From NCBI GenBank assembly GCA_002288455.1, contig NEUS01000002.1:16797-80796 (forward strand): a stretch of DNA of 64,000 bases. Reading direction: 5' to 3'. The notes under the pieces are model-generated. The model was given only the letters and a program-made list of their open reading frames with translations, made no database searches and was not told where the DNA came from. Origin of the DNA: Opitutia bacterium Tous-C1TDCM (GTDB lineage Bacteria; Verrucomicrobiota; Verrucomicrobiia; Opitutales; Opitutaceae). The position numbers and the translations under genes were made by a program. Positions 1 to 8,746 of the stretch are shown here, piece by piece. How positions within the stretch are numbered: the first letter of the stretch is position 1; every line of letters begins with the position of its first letter.

Positions 1-2
1 TC

Positions 3-599
3 TTCCGCGCCGGCGTCGCCGGCCTCGAGAGCTACTTCACGTTCTTCCCCTGGCTTTTCATGTTCATCGTGCCGGCCGTCGGCATGCGGCTTTGGTCCGA
101 GGAAAAACGCTCCGGTACCGTCGAGCTGCTCTTCACTTTGCCCATCACCACCCTCGAGGCCGTCCTCGGGAAATTCCTCGCCGGCTGGGCCTTCCTCGCC
201 CTCGCCGTGCTGCTCAGTTTCCCGATGGCCCTCACCGTCGGCTACCTCGGCGATCCCGACTGGGGCATCATCGCCACGACCTACCTCGGCGCCGTGCTCA
301 TGGCCGGCGCCTACCTCGGGGTCTGCGCCCTCACCTCCGCCCTGACCAAGAACCAGGTCATCAGCTTCGTCCTCAGTCTCGGCGCCTGCGCGATTCTCCT
401 CTTCCTCGGTTTCAGCAGCTTTACCGAAACCCTCGAAGGCGCGCTGCCGATGGTCGTCGCCGACGCCCTCTCGAATTTCAGTTTCATCACCCACTTCGAC
501 GCCTTCACCAAGGGCATCGTCGATCCCAAGGACGTGATTTTCTTCCTCTCCCTGATGGGCTTCACGCTCTTCCTCAACGTCGTCGCCCTCGAACGCTAA
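3..599 (+). CDS. ABC-2 type transporter permease, GldF-like (5' end outside window)
   Basis: Membrane permease of an ABC exporter of the GldF / ABC-2 class. The reading frame is open from base 3, so the gene starts upstream; the ATG at 60 in the ORF track is internal. The visible 198 residues contain about five hydrophobic segments, and the motif GMRLWSEEKRSGTVELLFTLP is the typical ABC-2 loop that follows the second membrane span. It lies 18 bases ahead of a GldG-like gene and then a DUF4340 gene, a common triplet in which the ATPase would sit just upstream, outside the window. The substrate is unknown. In Bacteroidetes the GldFG pair is tied to gliding, but outside that phylum the role is not established. 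Confidence 0.85.
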   Translation, partial: FRAGVAGLESYFTFFPWLFMFIVPAVGMRLWSEEKRSGTVELLFTLPITTLEAVLGKFLAGWAFLALAVLLSFPMALTVGYLGDPDWGIIATTYLGAVLMAGAYLGVCALTSALTKNQVISFVLSLGACAILLFLGFSSFTETLEGALPMVVADALSNFSFITHFDAFTKGIVDPKDVIFFLSLMGFTLFLNVVALER

Positions 600-617
600 C
601 CCTTTCCGCTCCCGCCT

Positions 618-2510
618 ATGAAACCCGGTAGCAAGTCGCTCGCCATCGCCCTCCTCCTCCTCGGGCTCGTCCTCGTCAACTATCTCGCCTCGTCGCTGCC
701 CGTGCGCGTCGACGCCACCGCCGAGTCGATCTACTCCCTCTCCGCCGGCACCAAGACCATGCTCGGCAAGATCGAGGAGCCCGTCTCGATCGATCTCTAT
801 TTCACCAAGGACGCCTCCGGCCTCCCCATCGCCTACAAGAACTACGCCGCCCGCGTGCAGGAGATGCTCCGCCAGTACGTGCGCGCCTCCCGCGGCAAGC
901 TCACCCTCAACGTCGTCAACCCGCGCCCCGACACCCCCGAGGAAGAACGCGCCACCGCCTCCGGCCTCACGCCCCAGGTCGCCCAGCAGGGCGGCGAGCA
1001 ATTCTTCTTCGGCCTCATCGTCACCCAAGCCGACCAGCAAAAGACGATCCCGGCCTTCACGCCGCAGCGCGAACAGTTCCTCGAATACGATCTCTCCAAG
1101 CTCATCTACTCCGTCCAGCAGATCGACAAACGGAAACTCGGCCTCATCTCCAGCCTCCCCCTCCAGGGCACCAACCCGCAGGAAATGCAGATGATGATGA
1201 TGATGCGCCGCCAGCCCCAGCCGTCGCAGATGATCGTCACGGAACTCGAGCAGTCCTTCCAGATCGTCGCCGTCGAAGCCGCCGCCGCCGAACTGCCGGC
1301 CGGCCTCGATATTTTGGTCGTCGCGCACCCGCAGAACGTGTCTCCGAAACTTCAATACGCCATCGACCAGTTCCTCCTCGCCGGCAAACCCGTCATCGTC
1401 GCCGTCGACCCCGCCTCCCAGCACTTCAAGCGCCAGAGCAACCCGCAGCAGCAGATGATGGGCGGCGGACCCCAGAACGTTTCCTCCGATCTGCCCGCGC
1501 TCTTCCAGGCCTACGGCATCCAGTACGACCCGCAGCAGGTCGTCGGCGACTTGGAAAACGCCACCCAGGTCCAGACCGGCGCCGGCGGCGTCGCCCGTTA
1601 CCCGATCTGGCTCAGCCTCCGCGGCAAGGACGCCTTCAACGCCAAGTCCATGCCCACGGCCCAGCTGAAATCGGCCATGTTCATCGAGTCCGGCAGCCTC
1701 GCGAAACGCGAAGGCGCCGACGTCACCTTCACGCCTCTCGTCGAAACTTCGGACCAGGCCGGCACCGTCGCCAGCATGCTGCTGCAATTCGCCCAGCCCG
1801 ACGACGTCGCCAAGCAGATCACCCCCAGCGGCAAGAAAACCATCGCCGCCCTCGTCACCGGCAAATTCAAGTCCGCCTTCCCCGCCGGCGCCCCCCAAGA
1901 CGAACCCAAGCCCGACGCCCCCGCGCCCGCGGCCCCCGCCGCCAAGGCCGACCACCTCGCCGAATCGAAGACCACGTCCACGCTCTTCGTCATCGCCGAC
2001 ACCGATTGGCTCTTCGACGACTACAGCGTCCGCAAGTTCAACTTCTTCGGCCAAACCGCCGCCGAGCCCTTCAACGACAACCTCGCCTTCGCCGCCAACA
2101 CGGTCGAATTCCTCGGCGGTTCCCAAGACCTGATCTCCATCCGCAGCAAGGGCACTTCGCTCCGCCCCTTCGAGGTCGTCCGCAAGATGGAAGCCACCGC
2201 CCAGAAACAGTATCAGGACAAACTCACCGAACTCGACGGCCGCCTCCAGCAGGTGCAGACGAAACTCACCGAGCTCCAGGGCAAGAAGGGCGAGGGCAAC
2301 CGCCTCGTCGCCACGCCCGAACTCGCCAAGGCCATCGAGGATTTCCAGAAACAGCAGGCCGTCATGCGCGGCGAACGCCGCGAGATCCGTCGCGCCCTCC
2401 GCGAGGACATCGACCGCCTCGAAAACCGGCTGCTCGTCCTCAATCTTCTCTCCACCCCGGTCGCCGTCCTCCTCTTCGGCCTCTGGTTCCGCAGCAACCG
2501 CCGGAAGTAA
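618..2510 (+). CDS. GldG-family ABC transporter auxiliary protein
   Basis: Predicted 630-residue membrane-anchored extracytoplasmic protein of the GldG / ABC-type uncharacterised transport family. One hydrophobic segment lies near residues 8-28 and another at the C-terminus (about 608-624), so the large middle domain faces outside the cytoplasm. Near the C-terminal anchor is a charged heptad-like stretch (about 515-600) that looks like a coiled coil. A Met/Gln-rich patch around residue 190 is encoded by five consecutive ATG codons. The gene follows the permease closely and precedes a DUF4340 gene, which fits one export complex. No Shine-Dalgarno motif precedes the ATG; the leader is pyrimidine-rich. 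Function beyond complex membership cannot be read from the sequence. Confidence 0.82.
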   Translation: MKPGSKSLAIALLLLGLVLVNYLASSLPVRVDATAESIYSLSAGTKTMLGKIEEPVSIDLYFTKDASGLPIAYKNYAARVQEMLRQYVRASRGKLTLNVVNPRPDTPEEERATASGLTPQVAQQGGEQFFFGLIVTQADQQKTIPAFTPQREQFLEYDLSKLIYSVQQIDKRKLGLISSLPLQGTNPQEMQMMMMMRRQPQPSQMIVTELEQSFQIVAVEAAAAELPAGLDILVVAHPQNVSPKLQYAIDQFLLAGKPVIVAVDPASQHFKRQSNPQQQMMGGGPQNVSSDLPALFQAYGIQYDPQQVVGDLENATQVQTGAGGVARYPIWLSLRGKDAFNAKSMPTAQLKSAMFIESGSLAKREGADVTFTPLVETSDQAGTVASMLLQFAQPDDVAKQITPSGKKTIAALVTGKFKSAFPAGAPQDEPKPDAPAPAAPAAKADHLAESKTTSTLFVIADTDWLFDDYSVRKFNFFGQTAAEPFNDNLAFAANTVEFLGGSQDLISIRSKGTSLRPFEVVRKMEATAQKQYQDKLTELDGRLQQVQTKLTELQGKKGEGNRLVATPELAKAIEDFQKQQAVMRGERREIRRALREDIDRLENRLLVLNLLSTPVAVLLFGLWFRSNRRK

Positions 2511-2552
2511 TCCGTCGCGGCCTCCCCTTTCGGCAACCTCCCGTTTCCCCCG

Positions 2553-3743
2553 ATGAAACTCCCGACCCTTGTCGTTTCCGTGCTGGTCCTCGCCGCCCTC
2601 TCCGTGGCGGTGTTCTTCGCGCGCCGACCCGCCCCGCCGCCCTCGGCCGATCCGCGGCTCAACCAGCCGCTCGTCGCCCGCGACGCCCTCGAAAAAGCCG
2701 TCACCCTTCGCCTCGCCGACGCCGGCAAGACCGTCGAACTCGCGCGCCAGGCCGACGGCTCCTGGAAGGTCCCGTCCTATCACGATTTCCCCGCCGACTT
2801 CACCAAGCTCAGCGGCTTCGTCGGCAATCTCACCGAAGCCAAACTCCAGCGCCTCGTCACCAGCAGCCCCGACCGCATCGCGCGTCTCGAATTCAAGGAT
2901 ACGAAAATCGAACTGCTCGACGCCGCCGGCAAAACCCTCTTCGCCGTCACCCTCGGCAAGAACGCCGACGCCGGCGGCCGCTACGTCCGCTTCGGCGACG
3001 AACCCAAGGCCTTCCTCGCCAACCTCAACGCCTGGCTCGACGCCGACGCCAAGAACTGGGCCAACGCCGAATTGCTCAACCTCAAGGCCGACGACATTGC
3101 CAAAATCGAAATTCCGTTTCCCGAAGGCGGCAGCGTCACCGTCTCCCGCGCCAAGAAAGAAGACCCCTGGACCGCCGAAAACGCGCCCGGCAACCAGAAG
3201 ATCAAAGCCGACAAAATCGGCCAGATCCTGAACGCCGTCGGCAATCTGCGTTTCACGGAAACCACCGCCCTCGACGACGCCAACGCCAAGTCCGCCTTCG
3301 CCCACCAGCGTCTCTTCAAACTCGAGACCTTCGACAAAAAGATCGTCCAGGTCGGCCTCGGCCGTAAGCCCGAGGAAAAGAAACTGAAAGCGCCCGCTCC
3401 CGCCGCCGACGGCAAATCCGGCCCCGCCGCCCTCGGCAACCTCGCCGACCTCGCGAAAAAGGAAGAATCGAAATCCGGCGAAGCCAAGCCGGACGACAAG
3501 CCCCTCGCCCCCGAATTCGAAACCCTGCCCGCCGGCCCCGTCTTCGCCTCCGTCTCCCACGGCGACGCCGCCGCTCCCGTCAACGCCCTCATGGCCAAGC
3601 GCGCCTTCCAAATCGCCGATTACGCCTTCACGAGCCTCCCGCAAAAAGCCGAAGAACTCTTCGAACCCGCCCCGCCCCCCGCTCCCCCGGCCCCCGCCGC
3701 GCCCGCCGCCCCCGAGGAAAAAAAGCCGGAAACCAAGAAGTAA
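2553..3743 (+). CDS. DUF4340 domain-containing membrane-anchored protein
   Basis: A 396-residue protein with an N-terminal hydrophobic anchor (about residues 5-24) followed by DUF4340 repeats of the type that evaluate as beta-rich units. The C-terminal third is low-complexity and rich in Ala, Pro, Lys and Glu, ending in EEKKPETKK. It is the third gene of the permease-GldG-DUF4340 set, 42 bases after the GldG stop, and a strong intrinsic terminator follows it, so it probably closes the operon. DUF4340 proteins usually accompany this transporter type, but their biochemical role is unknown. The start is the first ATG that keeps the membrane anchor. Confidence 0.8.
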   Translation: MKLPTLVVSVLVLAALSVAVFFARRPAPPPSADPRLNQPLVARDALEKAVTLRLADAGKTVELARQADGSWKVPSYHDFPADFTKLSGFVGNLTEAKLQRLVTSSPDRIARLEFKDTKIELLDAAGKTLFAVTLGKNADAGGRYVRFGDEPKAFLANLNAWLDADAKNWANAELLNLKADDIAKIEIPFPEGGSVTVSRAKKEDPWTAENAPGNQKIKADKIGQILNAVGNLRFTETTALDDANAKSAFAHQRLFKLETFDKKIVQVGLGRKPEEKKLKAPAPAADGKSGPAALGNLADLAKKEESKSGEAKPDDKPLAPEFETLPAGPVFASVSHGDAAAPVNALMAKRAFQIADYAFTSLPQKAEELFEPAPPPAPPAPAAPAAPEEKKPETKK

Positions 3744-3770
3744 ACTCCGGCCCATTCCCGTACTTCTCCC

Positions 3771-3800
3771 AAGGCGCGCCCTCCCCGGCGCGCCTTTTTT
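3771..3800 (+). terminator. Intrinsic terminator of the GldFG/DUF4340 operon
   Basis: A perfect inverted repeat AAGGCGCGCC / GGCGCGCC(TT) with a six-base loop is followed directly by six T residues. It lies 28 bases after the DUF4340 stop codon. This is a textbook Rho-independent terminator and separates the transporter operon from metF. Confidence 0.93.
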
Positions 3801-3930
3801 GTTCCACGTTCATCCTGTTCATCCGCTCTCCGTCGTCCTGTCCCTCCTGTCCTAGTCCGTGTTCGAGTCGGAGCCCTGCCCCGAGTCCGCCCTTTACACG
3901 CATCATCACTTCCGCATGCATTGATTCGTT

Positions 3931-4809
3931 ATGTCCCCCGACCGGCCAATCTCCGAACTCTTCGCGCAAAACCGCCCGCTGCGCTCCCTTGAATTCTTCC
4001 CGCCCAAGGACGACGCCGGCGTCGAGGCCCTCCGCGCCACCGCCGCCACGCTCAAGCGCATGGCCCCCGATTTCGTCTCCGTCACCTACGGCGCCGGCGG
4101 CACCACCCGCGACCGCACCGCGCAGGTCAGCGCCTTGTTGAAACAGGAATTCGGCTTCACGGTGATGCCCCACCTCACCTGCGTCGGCCACTCCGGCGCC
4201 GAACTCAGCGACGTCGCCGACCGCATCCATGGCGGCGGTTTCCGCAACATCATGACCCTCCGCGGCGATCCGCCCAAGGGCGCCACCGAGTTCAAGGTCG
4301 CCACCGACGGTCTGCGCAACGCCCACGAACTCGTCGCGCTGCTCAAATCCCGCCACTCCGACTTCTGCCTCGGCGTCGCCGGGTACCCCGAGAAACACCC
4401 GGAAGCCCCTTCCCTCGACGTCGATCTCACGCACCTCAAACGCAAGGTCGACGCCGGCGCCGACTTCATCACCACCCAGCTCTTCTTCGACAACACGGTC
4501 TACTACCGCTTCGTCGAACGTTGCCGCGCCGCCGGCATCACCGTGCCCATCGTCCCCGGCATCATGCCCGTGCTCACGTTGAAGCAGATCCAGCGCTTCA
4601 CCTCGATGTGCGGCGCCACCTTGCCGAAACAGCTGATCACGCGCCTCGAGGTCGCCGCCGAAAACGCCGATGTCACCGAAACCATCGGCATCGACTGGGC
4701 TCTCACGCAGATCCGCGGCCTCCTCGCCAACGGCGCCCCCGGTTACCACCTCTACATCTTGAACCGCGCCAAGGGCGCCCTCGCCCTCACCGCCGGCCTC
4801 GCTGCCTGA
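3931..4809 (+). CDS. metF: 5,10-methylenetetrahydrofolate reductase
   Basis: Flavin-dependent enzyme that reduces 5,10-methylene-THF to 5-methyl-THF, the methyl donor for methionine synthesis; cytoplasmic. At 292 residues it matches the usual bacterial MetF length. Recognisable family motifs are SLEFFPPK near the N-terminus, VSVTYGAGG (about 50-58), the MTLRGDPP loop (about 108-115) and the FITTQLFFD segment (about 180-188), followed by PIVPGIMP. It stands alone between a terminator and an insertion sequence. The upstream 130 bases show no recognisable SAM or SAH riboswitch. The long minus-strand ORF across this gene is a shadow. Confidence 0.96.
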   Translation: MSPDRPISELFAQNRPLRSLEFFPPKDDAGVEALRATAATLKRMAPDFVSVTYGAGGTTRDRTAQVSALLKQEFGFTVMPHLTCVGHSGAELSDVADRIHGGGFRNIMTLRGDPPKGATEFKVATDGLRNAHELVALLKSRHSDFCLGVAGYPEKHPEAPSLDVDLTHLKRKVDAGADFITTQLFFDNTVYYRFVERCRAAGITVPIVPGIMPVLTLKQIQRFTSMCGATLPKQLITRLEVAAENADVTETIGIDWALTQIRGLLANGAPGYHLYILNRAKGALALTAGLAA

Positions 4810-4810
4810 C

Positions 4811-4830
4811 CCGGGCCGGCGGCCCGGTTT
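4811..4830 (+). terminator. Possible weak terminator after metF
   Basis: An inverted repeat CCGGGCC-GGC-GGCCCGG followed by only three T residues starts two bases after the metF stop codon. It is GC-rich and compact, but the short T run makes termination efficiency doubtful. Confidence 0.45.
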
Positions 4831-4900
4831 CGGGTCGCGGGTTCAGGTCGCCCCGCGTCCGCGCCGAAGGCGGGCGGATCAATCTCTCAACCCTCAACCC

Positions 4901-4912
4901 ACGGCTGTCTGA
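4901..4912 (+). repeat. Left terminal inverted repeat of the IS4 element
   Basis: The sequence ACGGCTGTCTGA is the exact reverse complement of bases 6138-6149 and lies just outside the transposase stop codon. Confidence 0.8.
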
Positions 4913-6037
4913 TTAGAAGCCATTGATTCTTAGCTGGCTGGGAGAGTCGGTTCCGAAGGCGGTGGCCTCGGGTTTTGCCAGCAGTTCAGGGAGAGGGGAT
5001 TCCTCCCAGATGCAGACGCTGACGGGTTGGAGGATTTGATCCAAGGAGCCGGGCAGGGCGAAGCGTTGCTGGGCTATGGCCACCAGAAGGTGCGCGCAGA
5101 GCGCGCTCCGGACTTGGATGCGGACGCCGTTGGGCGAAGTGGCGAAGAAGGTCCCCAGGCTCAGATGCGGTTTGATCCCGCGGAAAAAGAGTTCGACCTG
5201 CCAGCGGCGGCGGTAGAGTTCGGCGATGACCGCGGGGGCGAGCGCGACCTGATGGGTGAGGAAGACGAAGGTGTGGCCGTGTTCCGGGTCGACATAGCGG
5301 ATGCGGCGCAGCGGCTCCGGATACGCGCGGGCGGACGGGGCGCGACGCAGGACGATGACTTGGTCGCAGCGCAGCCCGCCGGCTTTGTCGACCGGGTGGA
5401 GCGCACGGCGCGGAAGCGCAGGCCGGAGCGGGTGCAGCCGCCGGAAGTCGAGGTAGCCCCGGTCCATGATGTAGTACGAGCCCGGATACACGGGGACTTC
5501 GTCCGGCCCCGCCACCTCGTGCCGGTCGCCGGCCGTCACGCTGGCGAAACGCGGCAATTCCAGCGCGACATCCAGCAGGACGTTGAGCCGGACCGCCGTC
5601 TGGGACTGCTGGCGGTGGGCCCACGGGCACAGCGCCAGGCTCACGTCGATCAGACTCGCGTCGAAGGCCAGGATGTCGGCGGCCACCGGCGCGGGCGTTG
5701 TGCCCCGCCCCCGCCGGACCCGCCGCAGCAGCACCTCCGTCGCCCGCGCGACGACCCGCCAGTCGCGGTGCTCGTTCGCGTCCGCGAGATTGCAGCGGGA
5801 CACCCGGCCGCGGATCCCCGCGTGGTACAGCCGGTCCGGCCGGGCGTTCAGACACGCCTCCAGAACCCGCAAGCTCCGCCGACGGTTCAGCCGGGCAAAC
5901 ACCATGCACGCGAAGTGATCGTACGCGGAGAACCGGCGCGGCCTCCGCACCATCGGAGGCTGCGCCGCACAGCGCTCAAACTCCGCTGGCCGGATCCCTT
6001 CCAGCACCTGCGCAAATACACTTCGGGTGAGGTTCAT
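4913..6037 (-). CDS. IS4-family transposase
   Basis: DDE transposase of 374 residues that catalyses cut-and-paste movement of the surrounding element. The N-terminal domain (about 1-115) has the DUF4372 pattern, including FSAYDHFACMVFA and GIRGRVSRCNLADANEHRDW. The catalytic Asp residues are in ILAFDASLIDV and in YIMDRGYLDF. The IS4 signature Y-x2-R-x3-E-x6-K is complete in YRRRWQVELFFRGIK. Length and motifs indicate an intact, potentially active enzyme. The ATG at 6037 starts at the canonical N-terminus. Plus-strand ORFs over this gene are shadows. Confidence 0.94.
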   Translation of the reverse strand: MNLTRSVFAQVLEGIRPAEFERCAAQPPMVRRPRRFSAYDHFACMVFARLNRRRSLRVLEACLNARPDRLYHAGIRGRVSRCNLADANEHRDWRVVARATEVLLRRVRRGRGTTPAPVAADILAFDASLIDVSLALCPWAHRQQSQTAVRLNVLLDVALELPRFASVTAGDRHEVAGPDEVPVYPGSYYIMDRGYLDFRRLHPLRPALPRRALHPVDKAGGLRCDQVIVLRRAPSARAYPEPLRRIRYVDPEHGHTFVFLTHQVALAPAVIAELYRRRWQVELFFRGIKPHLSLGTFFATSPNGVRIQVRSALCAHLLVAIAQQRFALPGSLDQILQPVSVCIWEESPLPELLAKPEATAFGTDSPSQLRINGF

Positions 6038-6137
6038 CCCCCCACGCTCTGCGCCTCACGCGGCCAAATCGACCCCACCTTCGAAACACCGCGGCCCATC
6101 CATTCCGGCTCCTTACACCGTTCCAATCTCTCCTGAG

Positions 6138-6149
6138 TCAGACAGCCGT
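6138..6149 (-). repeat. Right terminal inverted repeat of the IS4 element
   Basis: TCAGACAGCCGT is an exact inverted copy of the left end at 4901-4912. The next bases, CCCTTCAAC, resemble the sequence left of the element with one extra T. Confidence 0.8.
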
Positions 6150-6179
6150 CCCTTCAACGCTCGACTGCGCGATTCCGGC

Positions 6180-7649
6180 TCAGACCTCGGATTCCACGCC
6201 GGCGTCGATCGGGTCGCCGGCGTCGCGGTATTCCTGCAATTTGTTGCGCAGGGTCCGGATGCTGATGCCCAGCGCCGCGGCGGCCTGCGTGCGGTTCCCC
6301 GACGTTTGCCGCAGCGCCGCGCGAATCGCCTGCTTTTCCAATTCCTCGAGGCGCAGAACCTGGCCGTTGCCGTCGGTCAGCCCGGAAGGCCCGCCCGCGG
6401 CCGACGCGACGCCGTCGTTGACGATCCCGACCGGCTCGGTCTCGCCCCACGGGGCCATGGAATCGGTGTCGGTCGCCGTCAGATCGCCCGGCAACCCGAG
6501 CGCCGCCGCGGAAACCGGCCGGCCGGATTCGGAAAGGATGACGGCGCGCTCGACCGTGTTTTGCAGCTCGCGGACGTTGCCCGGCCAACGGTAGCCGAGC
6601 AGGGCCGCGCGCGCGGAATCGGAAAAACCGGTGACGCGGACGCCGTGCTTGCGGGTGAACCGCATGAGAAAATGATCGGCCAGCAACCCGATATCCTCGG
6701 TGCGTTCGCGCAACGCCGGCACGTGGACGGGGAACACGTTGAGCCGGTAATAGAGATCCTGGCGGAATTCGCCCTTGGTCACGTTGCTCATCAGGTCGCG
6801 GTTCGAAGTCGCGATGATGCGGACGTTGACCTTGATCGTGCGGCTGCCGCCGACGCGCTCGAATTCCCGTTCCTGCAGGACGCGCAGCAGCTTGGCCTGG
6901 AGACTCGGGGGGATTTCGCTGACTTCGTCGAGCAGCAGGGTGCCGTTGTTCGCGAGTTCGAAGCGGCCTTCGCGCCGCTCCGTCGCGCCGGTGAAGGCGC
7001 CGCGTTCATGGCCGAAAAATTCGCTTTCGATCAGGGTTTGGGAAACGGCGGCGCAGTTGACCTTGATGAACGGGTGGCCGCGCCGGGGGCTGCGCCGGTA
7101 GAATTCGCGCGAGATCATTTCCTTGCCCGTGCCGCTTTCGCCGGTGACGAGCACGGTGGCGTCGGTCGGCGCCACACGGTCGATCAACTGCCGCAGCCGC
7201 GTCATCGCCGGACTCCGGCCCACGAGGAGCGCGTCTTCGTCGTCGGGATTGTCGCTGAGGAGGTTGTTGACCTTGACCAGCTGCCGGTAGGTCTGCGCCT
7301 TCCGCAAAATGACATCGATCTGCGAAGGCGAAAACGGCTTGAGCACGTAGTCGAACGCCCCGGCGCGCATGCAGGCGACGGCGGACTCGATCGACCCGAA
7401 ACCGGTCACCATCACCACCAGCGGCCGTTCGGGAATCGTGGCGACCTGTTCGAGAAACTTGAGCCCGTCGCCGTCCGGCAACCGCAAATCGAGCATCATC
7501 AGATCGAACTGCTCGCGGGCCAGATGCGCCTGCGCTTCCGCCAGACTGCCGGCCACGCTCACCGGCAATTTATGCCGCATGAAAATGCTCTGGAGGAGAT
7601 TGCGGACGACCAAATCGTCTTCGACGATCAGGATTTTCTCGAATGACAT
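6180..7649 (-). CDS. NtrC-family sigma-54-dependent response regulator
   Basis: DNA-binding activator that hydrolyses ATP to open sigma-54 promoters, here probably linked to motility because flagellar genes follow. The 489-residue protein has a receiver domain (about 1-120; phosphoacceptor Asp in [11 protein letters not shown], Lys in YVLKPF), an AAA+ domain (about 145-385; Walker A GESGTGKE, sigma-54 contact loop GAFTGA, Walker B LLLDEVSE) and a C-terminal Fis-type helix-turn-helix ([16 protein letters not shown]). The track ORF beginning at 8249 runs through an unrelated upstream stretch; [12 protein letters not shown] at 7649 is the natural receiver start. No cognate kinase is adjacent, and the IS element lies just downstream. 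A FlrC/FlbD-type flagellar role is an inference. Confidence 0.92.
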   Translation of the reverse strand: MSFEKILIVEDDLVVRNLLQSIFMRHKLPVSVAGSLAEAQAHLAREQFDLMMLDLRLPDGDGLKFLEQVATIPERPLVVMVTGFGSIESAVACMRAGAFDYVLKPFSPSQIDVILRKAQTYRQLVKVNNLLSDNPDDEDALLVGRSPAMTRLRQLIDRVAPTDATVLVTGESGTGKEMISREFYRRSPRRGHPFIKVNCAAVSQTLIESEFFGHERGAFTGATERREGRFELANNGTLLLDEVSEIPPSLQAKLLRVLQEREFERVGGSRTIKVNVRIIATSNRDLMSNVTKGEFRQDLYYRLNVFPVHVPALRERTEDIGLLADHFLMRFTRKHGVRVTGFSDSARAALLGYRWPGNVRELQNTVERAVILSESGRPVSAAALGLPGDLTATDTDSMAPWGETEPVGIVNDGVASAAGGPSGLTDGNGQVLRLEELEKQAIRAALRQTSGNRTQAAAALGISIRTLRNKLQEYRDAGDPIDAGVESEV

Positions 7650-7756
7650 GAGCGGGCGTCGATAGGGGCGAAAAGCGGAGTTGAGCGCGCCACTCAAGTG
7701 AGCCGACCCGGCCGATTCAAACAAATGTTCACCCCGGTGCCCCGGGGATTTCCGCC

Positions 7757-8200
7757 TCAGTAGCTTCCGCCGAGCAAAAGACCGACCGCCTGCTCCACTT
7801 CCGCCGGGTTGAAGGGTTTCGGCAGATAGCCGCAGCGGGCATCGGCGCCCCATCCCGCAAAGTGCGAACGGTCCTTGCCGCTGGTGATCAGGACCCGCAG
7901 GTCGGGGGCGAGTTCGCGCAGCCGGCGGCCGACGGCGATCCCGTCGCCGTCGGGCAATCCGGCATCGATGATGGCCAACTCCAGCCGCGCCCCGTCGGCG
8001 CGAAAACACTTCAGCGCCTCGAGACAGGAACGCGCCCGGATCACGGTCCGGCCAAGGCGCCGCAAGATCATCGTGATCAGCCCCGCGACGGCGTCGTCGT
8101 CCTCGAGCAACAGAATAGCGCGCGGCGGCGGGGGTTCGACCGCGGTCGCGGCCGGCACCGGGGCAAAACCCCAGGGATTGGGCAGCGCTGGAGCGGGCAT
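7757..8200 (-). CDS. Single-domain response regulator (receiver only)
   Basis: A 147-residue protein with a Pro/Ala-rich N-terminal tail of about 27 residues followed by one CheY-like receiver domain. The acidic pocket (LLLEDDD), the phosphoacceptor Asp in LAIIDAGLPDG, the Ser of VLITSGKD and the Lys of YLPKPF are all present. No output domain follows. It lies 107 bases upstream of the NtrC-type gene on the same strand, so the two may be co-transcribed and share a phosphorelay. It could act as a phosphate sink or on a protein partner; which one cannot be told from the sequence. Confidence 0.85.
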   Translation of the reverse strand: MPAPALPNPWGFAPVPAATAVEPPPPRAILLLEDDDAVAGLITMILRRLGRTVIRARSCLEALKCFRADGARLELAIIDAGLPDGDGIAVGRRLRELAPDLRVLITSGKDRSHFAGWGADARCGYLPKPFNPAEVEQAVGLLLGGSY

Positions 8201-8282
8201 GGCGCAGGCAACGACACAGTCCGGGAATTCTTGAGCGAAAAGTCCTCAAGTTCGCCCCGGGGCGACCGATTCCTGATTAGCC

Positions 8283-8690
8283 ATGCGTCTCCTCTCCTTT
8301 CTCTCCGATGTCGAAAAATCGCTCATCGCCGAATCGCCTGTCGTCGACGGCGGGGCCTGGGACTCGATCCGGATGGTGAACTTCAGCCACGGACTGGCAC
8401 GCCTGACGCTGACCCCGCGGCCCGCGGCCGACCTCCCCTATCCGGGCGGCTCCATTTTCCTCCAGGCGTTCGTATTGGCGGACGGCTCGCTTTGCCTCAA
8501 AGCCAACCTGAGTTGGAAGGGCAGCGAAGCGTTTCCGGTGATCGCGGTCTATTCGACCCCGAACACCAATTGGAAACTGGAATCCTCCCGGGTCGCGTCC
8601 GCGTGGCTCGAAGGTCCGCCGGCTATGGCCACGATCACGCCCGCCGAAACGGACGCCGGGCTTCGGCCCTTGGCGATGGCGACGGGTTGA
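8283..8690 (+). CDS. Conserved-looking hypothetical protein
   Basis: A 135-residue protein of unrecognised family. It has no signal peptide or membrane segment. The middle part alternates hydrophobic and polar residues as in a beta-sheet protein, with GSIFLQAFVLADGSLCLKAN as the clearest strand pair. It is transcribed away from the receiver gene and is followed 30 bases later by a strong intrinsic terminator, which supports a real single-gene transcript. No function is proposed. Confidence 0.7.
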   Translation: MRLLSFLSDVEKSLIAESPVVDGGAWDSIRMVNFSHGLARLTLTPRPAADLPYPGGSIFLQAFVLADGSLCLKANLSWKGSEAFPVIAVYSTPNTNWKLESSRVASAWLEGPPAMATITPAETDAGLRPLAMATG

Positions 8691-8720
8691 TCCCGCCGCA
8701 CCGCTCCGATCGCTCTGCAA

Positions 8721-8746
8721 ACTCCGGCCGCTGCCGGAGTTTTTTT
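8721..8746 (+). terminator. Intrinsic terminator after the small hypothetical gene
   Basis: Perfect eight-base arms ACTCCGGC / GCCGGAGT with loop CGCT are followed by six T residues. It ends the 8283-8690 transcript. Confidence 0.93.

Larger units (their letters stand above)
4901..6149. mobile_element. IS4-family insertion sequence, apparently complete
   Basis: An element of about 1.25 kb bounded by the 12-base inverted repeats ACGGCTGTCTGA and TCAGACAGCCGT, which enclose one full-length transposase gene. The flanks show only an imperfect candidate target duplication (CCCTCAAC on the left, CCCTTCAAC on the right), so the exact ends are uncertain by a few bases. It sits between metF and a response-regulator gene and breaks neither visibly. 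Confidence 0.85.

Noticed and set aside
3801-3930. SAM or SAH riboswitch before metF
   Set aside because: No conserved core or pseudoknot arms could be found in the 130-base leader.
3628-4749. 373-codon minus-strand ORF over metF
   Set aside because: Antisense to metF, which has all family motifs; the translation is Gly/Asp-rich shadow sequence.
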